From positions 17,351-81,350 of the forward strand of contig DAOPYA010000005.1 in assembly GCA_035352635.1 (NCBI GenBank): a stretch of 64,000 bases of DNA. Reading direction: 5' to 3'. Below the pieces are notes generated by a model. The model searched no databases and had not been told where the DNA came from. It worked only from the letters and a program-made list of their open reading frames with translations. Below, piece by piece: positions 16,940 through 24,240 of this stretch. The stretch's first letter is position 1. Every line of letters begins with the position of its first letter. The position numbers and the translations under genes are program-made. The DNA is from Rifleibacterium sp035352635. GTDB lineage: Bacteria; Muiribacteriota; Ozemobacteria; Ozemobacterales; Ozemobacteraceae.

Positions 16940-18174
16940 ATACCGTGGGCCTCAGACCCGCTCATGACGAATTTGTCGAGTTCCTTTTTCAGAAAATCGA
17001 AAATTTCGGGGGCAGTGAATACTATGCCTTCTTCTTCTTTGCCGGCGGTAATTTCGGCCATTTTTGATTCACTGCTCTTTTTGCCGATACCGGTCGAACT
17101 CTTGCGGTTGCGCCGCTCATCGGCAAAAGCTGGCAAAAACTGTTCGTAGGGCGTAAATGAAGGCAACTGTTCGATATACTGGTTAAGATAGCCGTTAGCA
17201 AGCATGACAGCCTCAAGAACGTGGTCACCAGAAGGCGTCGAATGGGTGTGGTGCTTGCCCATTATCGGGGCAAGGTATTCGGGCATGCCCATCTTGGGTA
17301 TAAGTATCTGCCCGAGTTCCTGGTGATCAATACCAAAAACCTCAATCTCAGCCTGAATGACTGTTTTCTTGTCGTTGCGCACCATGCGGTTGACCCGGGC
17401 ATATTCATCTGTATCGTAGTAGCAGAGCATCAGAGCACCCAGGTCATGCAGCAACCCTGCCGACAGCATTTTGCCAGTCTGATTCTGATCGGCACCAAGC
17501 AACTTGCCGATATAGGCAGAAAGATGCGAGCACCGACGCATATGCGCGAGTTTGTCACGCTGGTTGGCAAAGAATTTAGCAAAACCTTCGAAGGTTTCCT
17601 GAACAATGATTTGTCTGATACCTTCGATACCGAGAAACGCCACCACTGATTTTAGGCTTTCAAAGGGCATGCGGCGCATAAAAAAGGCGCTGTTCGAAAT
17701 TTTTAGCATGCGCATGGTCAATTTGGGGTCGTTGCGGGTAACTTCTTCGATTTCGTCGAATTTTACGTCAGGATTGCGCAGCATCATCATCAATTTTTGT
17801 GCCGAAGACTGCAATGGCGACATCTTTTTAAGTTGTTCGAGGATTCTGGCAACGTTTCGCTCACCATAGACCCGCTGCTCGGCCTGTTCAACTTCTTTAA
17901 AGCGTTTGGCGTCGCCCAGGTCAACGGAAACCTGATTATCTTCGCGGGCCACCACCAGTAACTTACCAGTTGCCGTCAGTTCAGGCATGGCATTAGAAAA
18001 AGATAAATGAAGAGATGCAGTCTCTGACAGCGAAAGAATGACGTAATCAAACTTGTTAAGCAAAATCTTCAGGGCTTCGACAACTTTATGATCTGATCTG
18101 ATTTCTTCGATCACGACCATTTCGATGACATTGCCACCATGATCTCTTAATTGAAATGGATGTTGCTGCTGCAT
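16936..18174 (-). CDS. HDOD-domain signalling protein (paralogue of the one at 21520)
   Basis: 412 residues. Residues about 1-90 form a small alpha/beta domain (FQLRDHGGNVIEMVV, then YVILSLSETASLH) that looks like a STAS-type fold. Residues about 110-325 form an HDOD domain, with LLHDLGALMLCYY and FGIDHQELGQILIPKMGMPE in the positions of the HD helix and its follow-up. HDOD proteins resemble HD phosphohydrolases but often lack metal-dependent activity; they act in signal relay. A low-complexity, charged C-terminal linker precedes a last helix. It shares this full architecture and much sequence with the HDOD protein encoded at 21520-22764. The ribosome site is weak. Confidence 0.88.
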   Translation of the reverse strand: MQQQHPFQLRDHGGNVIEMVVIEEIRSDHKVVEALKILLNKFDYVILSLSETASLHLSFSNAMPELTATGKLLVVAREDNQVSVDLGDAKRFKEVEQAEQRVYGERNVARILEQLKKMSPLQSSAQKLMMMLRNPDVKFDEIEEVTRNDPKLTMRMLKISNSAFFMRRMPFESLKSVVAFLGIEGIRQIIVQETFEGFAKFFANQRDKLAHMRRCSHLSAYIGKLLGADQNQTGKMLSAGLLHDLGALMLCYYDTDEYARVNRMVRNDKKTVIQAEIEVFGIDHQELGQILIPKMGMPEYLAPIMGKHHTHSTPSGDHVLEAVMLANGYLNQYIEQLPSFTPYEQFLPAFADERRNRKSSTGIGKKSSESKMAEITAGKEEEGIVFTAPEIFDFLKKELDKFVMSGSEAHGI

Positions 18175-18215
18175 TATTACAATCCAGGTTACAAATTTCT
18201 CTTCGCGGTGATTTT

Positions 18216-18243
18216 ATCATAACCATGCACCAGAGAAAATCAA
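18216..18243 (-). promoter_or_regulatory. Predicted promoter of the first HDOD gene
   Basis: Read on the minus strand, TTGATT (18243-18238) and TATGAT (18221-18216) are 16 bases apart. Transcription would begin about 35 bases before the HDOD start codon. Confidence 0.45.
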
Positions 18244-18476
18244 TTTATAGAAAGGGGCAACTGCCATAACCCGATTTATTGAGATCATTTTAGCGACCCG
18301 TTGACCGAAAATACATGCTCAGAGCACCTTGCTCAGCAACTTAACAACAAGGCGATTTAAGCCTAGGCTCATCGAAAATCAGCCCAATTTTGCATGTGTT
18401 TCAGCGCTTTATTCATTTTGCCTCAGCTCAATAATTTTGCCAGGGGTTTTATTCAGGCACACATCAACAGAACCGC
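18244..18476. other. Intergenic stretch without recognised features
   Basis: Together with the HDOD promoter this fills the roughly 300-base gap between the HDOD gene and the Ala-rich gene, both on the minus strand. No convincing terminator, RNA gene or decayed coding sequence was found. Confidence 0.4.
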
Positions 18477-19154
18477 TCAAACAAGGTCTGGCCCAAGAAA
18501 TTCGTCGAAAAAAGTCCAGATATCTTTGGCCCGCTGGCTGATTGTGACTCCACCGGCCAGTGATTCAAGGGCTGTGGTCGCCTGCGCAGCATCAGCGACG
18601 GTATTATTACTGACAGCAACCGTTGCAAAAAGTTTTTGAAGATTCTGGGCCGGGGAAACCTGCGAACCAGCGTAGTCAGCATTTTCAACCGCCGTGAACG
18701 CACGGGTGAATGAATCAAGCCCCTGCCCGTCGGTTTTTTCAACCGTCGAGGTAAATGCTTTATTAAAAGCTTCAACAAGCGGAACCCCATTGGCTGGCCC
18801 GGCGGCGGCAAGGTCAGCAAATGCTCCGGCAGCGGCAGCAGGCGCATAACTGGCCGCGAAGTCGGCATCACTGATAAATCGAAGCGCTGCAGACTGATCG
18901 GCAGAAGCATTAGCTTGCTGCAAAGCTATCTGAAACCCTTCATACGCCCGGGCAGCGCCGGCGTTTTTCAGAGCATTGCTGAGACGATTCAGCTTGACGC
19001 CCGCGGCCGAGATAACCGCAGTACCGCCACCTGTTGCGGCGGCAAGAAGACCGGTTGACTGTTTAACCTGTTCGGGGCTGGTCGCAGCCGATGCGATATT
19101 CTGAAAGCGCACCTGCTGGGTAAAGGAATCGAGTTTATATGAACCGATGGCCAT
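18477..19154 (-). CDS. Ala-rich protein of unknown function
   Basis: 225 residues, very rich in Ala, Ser, Asn and Gln, with no signal peptide, no membrane segment and a single Trp-containing motif near the C-terminus (WTFFDEFLG). The composition suggests a helical, perhaps coiled, soluble or exported protein. A very good site GGAGG lies 6 bases before the ATG, so expression is well supported. I do not recognise the family. It is divergent from the SLH porin with about 390 bases between, and follows no other gene closely. Ala-rich helical proteins of this kind can be structural or secreted without a Sec signal, but nothing here decides it. Confidence 0.7.
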   Translation of the reverse strand: MAIGSYKLDSFTQQVRFQNIASAATSPEQVKQSTGLLAAATGGGTAVISAAGVKLNRLSNALKNAGAARAYEGFQIALQQANASADQSAALRFISDADFAASYAPAAAAGAFADLAAAGPANGVPLVEAFNKAFTSTVEKTDGQGLDSFTRAFTAVENADYAGSQVSPAQNLQKLFATVAVSNNTVADAAQATTALESLAGGVTISQRAKDIWTFFDEFLGPDLV

Positions 19155-19351
19155 ATAACGCCTCCTTGCGTGTACACTCTCTTAGATCCGTCTACTATAG
19201 AAAATAATCAGAAGAGGGGGGTTTGTCCATGCATAAATTTTGGGCATGGCAATCGCATCAGAGCAAGTTTAATCAAAAACCAGGGCATTTTTGTTTGCTG
19301 GCGCTGATTCAGGCACTGAAGTCGGTAGATAGATCACAGAAAATTTTGGCC

Positions 19352-19379
19352 TTGACAAAGCAGGCTGTCTGCATAGATT
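19352..19379 (+). promoter_or_regulatory. Strong predicted promoter of the SLH porin gene
   Basis: A consensus TTGACA (19352-19357) lies 16 bases before TAGATT (19374-19379). It is the best sigma-70-like -35 box seen in the window, which suits an abundant outer-membrane protein. Confidence 0.65.
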
Positions 19380-19542
19380 TTCCTGCTCAGATGGGGTAAT
19401 TCCCATCAAGGTTGCCGACGGCCGATGCGTCAGAATCTGCCCCGAAACTACAAAGGAAACAAGGACACTTTGCGGCGCCGGGTGTGAGGATTCAGAAAGC
19501 CAGGCCGGCAGGCGGTCATTCTTGAGCACACACGGAGGAATT
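19380..19542 (+). promoter_or_regulatory. Long structured 5' leader of the SLH porin mRNA
   Basis: About 155 bases would be transcribed before the ATG. The leader contains GATGGG/CCCATC, a GCCGACGGC hairpin, and a longer-range GGGG/CCCC pairing that brackets them. A final purine-rich GGAGGAATT is the ribosome site. Abundant porin genes often have long, stable or sRNA-regulated leaders. I could not match a known riboswitch class. Confidence 0.4.
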
Positions 19543-21459
19543 ATGAAACGCTCTATTATTATGGCAGCGGCCGCAGTATTACTCTCTTCTGCAGCCGCCA
19601 TGGCTGCACCATTTTCTGATGTTCCGTCTTCGCACTGGGCAATGGATGCAGTGAACAAGCTTGCCGGCCGGGGCATCCTTCTAGGGTTTCCTGATGGAAG
19701 TTTTAAGGGAAACAAGGGTCTGACAAGATTTGACATGGCCATGGTAACCGCAAAAATGCTCGCCCACGTCGAACAGATGTTCGAATCTGGCATCGGCACC
19801 AACCTGGTGACCAAGGCAGACCTGCAGACTCTTGAAAAGCTGACCACTGAATTCGCCGATGAACTCGCACTGCTCGGCGTAAAAATTACCGCTCTTGAAG
19901 ATGATATGAAGGCAGTCAAGGAAGACACTGCCTTTCTGAAAAAGGATGTTGAAGGCATCAAGGATTACATCGCCAAGGGTGGTATGGAAAAGGTCAAGCT
20001 TTCGGGTGACATGCTGGTCAGACACAGCAACATCACTCACAAGCACGATGTTATGAACCCACCGGTCGGGTTGGGACCACGGCCGGGCAATTCAGACAAC
20101 AGTCTCACAGAAAGCATGATCGGGCTTAATTTTACTGCCAATATTGATGAAAATATTTCAGCGGTTGTCTACTGGGCCATGCTTGACTACCACTCAACCG
20201 GTGTCGATGCCGGCCAGTCATTATATCAGAGCGCCTTTGGCGTCGGTGGCATCGGCGGCGCAAAAACCACAGACAACACCGTTTACCTGGCTTACCTTGA
20301 AGTAAAAGACATGTTCAGGTTTGGTGGCGACTTCACTTTCGGGCGTAATCTATATGCCCACAACCACTCCCTGCTGCTCAACAACTATCTTGACGCAGTG
20401 CGCTACAGCAAACCGATCGGCAACGTTAACCTGACAATGCAGACCATCTACGACCGCCACCAGGGCAGCTACAAAGATGACGCGGCCGTTGATTTCCGCG
20501 GCGTCTGGAACCTCGACCTCAACACCACCTGGAAAAGTCACGAAATGTATCTGGGGCTATACGGTCAGGACGAGCCTGATCTTGTAGGCAAACGGGGCAT
20601 TGATCTGGCTGGAGTTGCACCATTTGTTGATCGTTCAGGAATCGGCGGGGTTCAGTCGCTCGGCAATACGGTTGCTGGCCAGCAGAGCAGTGATAAGCGC
20701 TGGGACGTTGAATTCGGCTCAAAAGGCCCAATCGGCGGCAATGACCATTGGAGTTACGACCTTGGCTTTGTTTATACCAACTATGAACTCGATGTTCATA
20801 ACACCGTAGCCGACACGACCCTCAACACTGCCTGGATCAGCCCGGAAATGCAGGGCTGGATGGGCCATGGCGCCATTAAATGGGACAGCAAAAAGCAGTG
20901 GGCAGCCAAACTGGCTTACACGTTTGCCGATGACGAATCTGTCGGTGCCATTTCGATTCTCAACGACATGCGTTATCAGGATGCACCAGAAACACCATAC
21001 GAAGACATTGGCCGCGGCAACACGTGGTTTGACAGTGGTTTGAGAAACATGTTTGACCTCAAGCTTCAGGCTGAATACCGCCCGGTCAACAGTAAGCACT
21101 ATTTCAGACTGGCCGGCGATTTCCTTGACGAAATGAATGATACAGTTACCAACGACATGACCCGGCACCTGTGCGGCGAAGGCCGCATCGGCCAGGCGGT
21201 CTCACCGGTCAAAACAAACCTTGCCTATGACAACTGGAACAGCTTTGGAGTTGCCGAAGCCGAAGCTACCGTTATCACCTTCGAATATCGCTATCAGCTT
21301 GCTGAAAATACCAGGCTGAGAGTCGGTTACACCACTTTCGATCTGCTCGGCGATGCCGTGAAGAAAACTAACACCGTCAATGCAGTATCAGCAGGGCGTG
21401 GCATCAACGGTGACTACGACTATCACCTTTTCTGGACCGAAGTATACAGTCGTTTCTGA
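19543..21459 (+). CDS. Outer-membrane porin with N-terminal SLH domain
   Basis: 638 residues from the ATG at 19543, which has GGAGGAA 2-3 bases upstream. Residues 1-20 are a signal peptide ending AMA. A single S-layer homology domain follows at about 23-72 (FSDVPSSHWAMDAV, then GFPDGSFKGN and LTRFDMAM). A predicted coiled coil spans about 88-145. The rest is a beta-barrel of alternating residues ending in YSRF, with the C-terminal Phe expected of a barrel-assembly signal. This is the layout of OmpM/SomA-type porins, whose SLH domain grips peptidoglycan-linked polymer and tethers the outer membrane. It is likely a major surface protein. The gene is monocistronic, with its own promoter and terminator. 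Confidence 0.92.
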   Translation: MKRSIIMAAAAVLLSSAAAMAAPFSDVPSSHWAMDAVNKLAGRGILLGFPDGSFKGNKGLTRFDMAMVTAKMLAHVEQMFESGIGTNLVTKADLQTLEKLTTEFADELALLGVKITALEDDMKAVKEDTAFLKKDVEGIKDYIAKGGMEKVKLSGDMLVRHSNITHKHDVMNPPVGLGPRPGNSDNSLTESMIGLNFTANIDENISAVVYWAMLDYHSTGVDAGQSLYQSAFGVGGIGGAKTTDNTVYLAYLEVKDMFRFGGDFTFGRNLYAHNHSLLLNNYLDAVRYSKPIGNVNLTMQTIYDRHQGSYKDDAAVDFRGVWNLDLNTTWKSHEMYLGLYGQDEPDLVGKRGIDLAGVAPFVDRSGIGGVQSLGNTVAGQQSSDKRWDVEFGSKGPIGGNDHWSYDLGFVYTNYELDVHNTVADTTLNTAWISPEMQGWMGHGAIKWDSKKQWAAKLAYTFADDESVGAISILNDMRYQDAPETPYEDIGRGNTWFDSGLRNMFDLKLQAEYRPVNSKHYFRLAGDFLDEMNDTVTNDMTRHLCGEGRIGQAVSPVKTNLAYDNWNSFGVAEAEATVITFEYRYQLAENTRLRVGYTTFDLLGDAVKKTNTVNAVSAGRGINGDYDYHLFWTEVYSRF

Positions 21460-21473
21460 GATCAATATAAGTC

Positions 21474-21508
21474 AGATGCGCCAGCTTTTTGCTGGCGCAT
21501 CTTTTTTT
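21474..21508 (+). terminator. Rho-independent terminator of the SLH porin gene
   Basis: A perfect 12-bp stem (21474-21485 with 21491-21502) with a 5-T loop is followed by a run of T. Confidence 0.93.
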
Positions 21509-21519
21509 AGCCTGAAAAA

Positions 21520-22764
21520 TCAAAATTCTCCGGGGCGATACCCGGTCATAAGAATTTTGCCGAGTTCTTCTTTGAGGTAAAAATTTATGTTTGGTGAGCT
21601 AAAAATCTCATCTGGAGCCTGTGAGACTTCAGAAATCTCACCATCGTCGGTTACATCAGAGATGATCGGGGAAGTCGGTGGCTGTTTTTCGGCCATAGTT
21701 GCCTGTCTCAGGCGTGCGAATACGGGCAGATACTGATCGTATGGTGTAAAACTCACCTGTTCAATCTGGGAATTGAGATAGCCGTTAGCAATAGCCACCG
21801 AAAGAAGCAGCAGATCTTCATCTGGCAGGTTTGAATTATGATGACAACCAATGGCGGGCAACAGATATTCAGGAACATTAATTTCACGGGCCAGGGCTTC
21901 GCCGAGTTCCTGATGGGTGATGCCGAAGACTTGCAGTTCGGCGTCGCAAACTTTAATGTTTTGCGCTTTGCGGCGCGCCTGGGCGCGGGAATATTCTGTT
22001 GCGTTATAGAAGCAAAGAACAAGAGATCCGAGATCGTGAAGAAGTCCGGCCGAACGCATTTTCCAGAAGAGGCGCTGTTCGGCACCAAGCAGTTTACCCA
22101 GGTGGGCTGCCAGAACCGAGCAGCGACGCATGTGGGTTAATTTATCACCCTGATTAACGAAAACCCGTGCCAATATCGAAAAAACTTCTTCGATCAGAAT
22201 CTGTCTGATGCCCTCAATGCCAAGAAATTGCACCACACCTTTGAGATTTTCGAATGGGGTTCGCCGGGCAAAATTGGTGCCGTTGGCGATTTTGAGCATG
22301 CGGTCGGTCAGTTTCTCTTCTTTGCTCAACACTTCTTCGATTCTAGAAAATTCGATGTCTGGGTCTTTAAGCATGCTCAGCAGGCGAAAGGCGTGGGTAC
22401 GCATTGCCGGCAAAGCAACCACCTGCTTGATAACCCCCGATATCAGGCCTTCGCTTCGGGTGCGGAGCATGGCCGCTGCAAAATCGGCAAAACGCCGCAC
22501 CGCAAAAGGTTTAAAAGGCATCTGATCATCGCGAGGCACGACCAGCAAGACTTTTTCTGGGTTGGGAAGTTCCTCAAAAGCTTCTTCCATTGATCTGTGC
22601 AGGCTTGCGGTTTCGGTGAGATGCAAAATGACATACGCAAACTTCTGAATAAGGGTTTTGAGAACTTCAAAAGCCTTATGCTCGGGGAAAATTTGATCTT
22701 TTACCTCGATTTCAGCGATCTCACCGTGAATCCGCAGCTGAAATGGGTATTTAGTCGGCTGCAT
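21520..22764 (-). CDS. HDOD-domain signalling protein (paralogue of the one at 16936)
   Basis: 414 residues with the same plan as the HDOD protein 3.3 kb away. An N-terminal alpha/beta STAS-like domain (YPFQLRIHGEIAEIEV, then YVILHLTETASLH) precedes an HDOD core (LLHDLGSLVLCFYN, FGITHQELGEALAREINVPE), an acidic linker and a C-terminal helix. The two proteins share long runs such as FLGIEGIRQI and MRRCS. It is the last gene of an operon with comB, a MerR regulator and a 39-residue membrane peptide; the gap to comB is 4 bases. The paralogues flank the Ala-rich gene and the SLH porin, so they probably arose by local duplication. The exact signal is unknown. Confidence 0.88.
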   Translation of the reverse strand: MQPTKYPFQLRIHGEIAEIEVKDQIFPEHKAFEVLKTLIQKFAYVILHLTETASLHRSMEEAFEELPNPEKVLLVVPRDDQMPFKPFAVRRFADFAAAMLRTRSEGLISGVIKQVVALPAMRTHAFRLLSMLKDPDIEFSRIEEVLSKEEKLTDRMLKIANGTNFARRTPFENLKGVVQFLGIEGIRQILIEEVFSILARVFVNQGDKLTHMRRCSVLAAHLGKLLGAEQRLFWKMRSAGLLHDLGSLVLCFYNATEYSRAQARRKAQNIKVCDAELQVFGITHQELGEALAREINVPEYLLPAIGCHHNSNLPDEDLLLLSVAIANGYLNSQIEQVSFTPYDQYLPVFARLRQATMAEKQPPTSPIISDVTDDGEISEVSQAPDEIFSSPNINFYLKEELGKILMTGYRPGEF

Positions 22765-22768
22765 AGTA

Positions 22769-23527
22769 TTAAACCATTACCGAAAAACCATGGTCTGGTT
22801 CGGGAAAATCTTTTCGGATCAGCTCAGGAACGCAGTCGATGAAGTCACGTTGCAGCAGGAAAGTGAGATCGTCCTGCATGCCGATTTCAGCAACGGCTTT
22901 GCCGGCGCCAGACATCTCGATCAGGCGACGGTCGTCACGATAATAGCCAAAGATTCCGAGGGCTGCCTGCGCCCCATCGCCCAGCGAAAATTCTTCGGAG
23001 GCCGCGATCTCGGCAATCAGTTTGGCGACGAGAGAACCGGCACAGTATGCGTCATCGAGGGCAAATTTTTCTTCGCGGCCAGCGCAGACAAGCAGAATAT
23101 CAAGCCCGGCTTCTCTGGCTGCATCATGCGCCCGTTTGACCACCGCGGCGCCATTGAGAAAGCAGCCCAGAAAAACATGGGGTGCCATCACCAGATCAGC
23201 GATCGCCCTGGTGCCATTGCTTGAGGTAAAAATCAATACCCGATCTTTGAGGTCGGCCTGATAATACTGGCGTGGGCTGTTGCCATAGTCGAAGCCTTCG
23301 GGTGGCAGACCTTTGCGCTCACCACAGAGAAGCGGGTGAATTGTCTGTTGCGAAGCGAGTTTCGCGGCCTTCTGGATGGTGGTGGTCAGAATTACCTTGC
23401 GAGGCCTTTTCGACATAATCACCGTCAGGCTTGAGGTGGCCCTGACCACATCGACAACAATACAAACTTTTCTGGCCAGGGCCTGCACTTCACCGGGGGT
23501 GAATGCTACATCGATCTGCATCGGCAA
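22769..23527 (-). CDS. comB: 2-phosphosulfolactate phosphatase (ComB family)
   Basis: 252 residues, the usual ComB size. Family motifs include VVDVVRATSSL near residue 25, CGERKGLPPEGFDYGNSP near 68, FTSSNGTRA near 100 and CAGREEKFALDDAYCAG near 145. ComB removes phosphate from 2-phosphosulfolactate, a step in coenzyme M biosynthesis in methanogens. In bacteria the family occurs widely outside that pathway, and its substrate is often unknown. No ComA or ComC gene is in the window. It sits between a MerR regulator and an HDOD gene with 4-6 base gaps, so all are one transcript. Confidence 0.9.
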   Translation of the reverse strand: MPMQIDVAFTPGEVQALARKVCIVVDVVRATSSLTVIMSKRPRKVILTTTIQKAAKLASQQTIHPLLCGERKGLPPEGFDYGNSPRQYYQADLKDRVLIFTSSNGTRAIADLVMAPHVFLGCFLNGAAVVKRAHDAAREAGLDILLVCAGREEKFALDDAYCAGSLVAKLIAEIAASEEFSLGDGAQAALGIFGYYRDDRRLIEMSGAGKAVAEIGMQDDLTFLLQRDFIDCVPELIRKDFPEPDHGFSVMV

Positions 23528-23533
23528 CCTTCT

Positions 23534-24031
23534 TTAATTAGACTTGAACCTCTGTTGCATCACAGCCTGGCAAAGCTTGACTGTTTCGCGCGTCTCGTGG
23601 CGACAGCGGGAAATCTGTTCAAGCAGCTCATCGTTTCGCCCGGGAGACTGGTTTTTCAGCAGGTCTTGCATTATTCTATCACGCATTTCATCATTTCGGC
23701 AAATATGATCAAGTCTTTCAAGCACCATCAGCAGAAGTCGTGTAACTCCTTCGGGCTGTTCAGCTTCAGAAACCGCTGCTGGAAGCGGCCCGACCTTATC
23801 TTCAGGTTCGCCGAGCAGTTCACGGGCGCGACGAATCGACAGTTTTTCATCTTTCAGCAATCGCAAAATTGATTTAAGGGTTTCGAGATGGCGCTGGCGG
23901 TAGATGCGGTGCCCGCCTGCGCTGCGTTCGACATTGAGCAGCACAGGAAACTGCTGTTCGTAATAACGCAAAGTGTGAGATGCGAGGCCCATAAGGCGAC
24001 TTACTTCAGCTATCGAGAACTGATCAGCCAT
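23534..24031 (-). CDS. MerR-family transcriptional regulator
   Basis: 165 residues from the ATG at 24031, where the conserved helix-turn-helix begins (FSIAEVSRLMGLASHTLRYYE, then GHRIYRQRHLETL). The DNA-binding domain is residues 5-75. A longer frame upstream has no ribosome site and overlaps another gene, so it was not used. The C-terminal half is helical with one Cys pair-like region (CRNDEMRD, CRHETRE) but no clear metal- or ligand-binding signature. It overlaps the end of the 39-residue membrane peptide by 8 bases. This suggests translational coupling, and the two may form a sensor-regulator pair. Target promoters are unknown; autoregulation is likely for the family. Confidence 0.85.
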   Translation of the reverse strand: MADQFSIAEVSRLMGLASHTLRYYEQQFPVLLNVERSAGGHRIYRQRHLETLKSILRLLKDEKLSIRRARELLGEPEDKVGPLPAAVSEAEQPEGVTRLLLMVLERLDHICRNDEMRDRIMQDLLKNQSPGRNDELLEQISRCRHETRETVKLCQAVMQQRFKSN

Positions 24032-24143
24032 GTTTGATATTGTGCTCCCGAAGGAAATTTGCACATTTTTCAGGCCAGCTTTCAGGTTGTGAAACCAGCG
24101 CGACGAATAAGAAAAGAACAACCGTCAGAACTACTATAAACAT
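24024..24143 (-). CDS. Small single-span membrane protein, 39 residues
   Basis: ATG at 24143 with a perfect AGGAGG 6 bases upstream; stop TGA at 24026-24024. Residues 1-18 are a hydrophobic helix (MFIVVLTVVLFLFVALV) and the rest is a short polar tail with one Cys (PEKCANFLREHN). An ATG 4 bases farther upstream is in another frame and too close to the site. The stop lies inside the start region of the MerR gene (8-base overlap), so the two are coupled. Nothing identifies a family, and short proteins of this size are usually missed by gene callers. The ribosome site and hydrophobic helix make it likely real. Its role, possibly membrane sensing for the MerR protein, is inference. Confidence 0.6.
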   Translation of the reverse strand: MFIVVLTVVLFLFVALVSQPESWPEKCANFLREHNIKHG

Positions 24144-24240
24144 GCATAACCTCCTGATGGCTAATTGCAAAAGGTGTTGATAATATCGGCCAGATAAAAG
24201 TAATTATTGAGACAAGGCTGATAGAATTATTTAAAACAGC

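Noticed and set aside
19380..19542. Known riboswitch (cyclic-di-GMP, cobalamin) in the SLH porin leader
   Set aside because: The conserved core sequences of these classes are not present.
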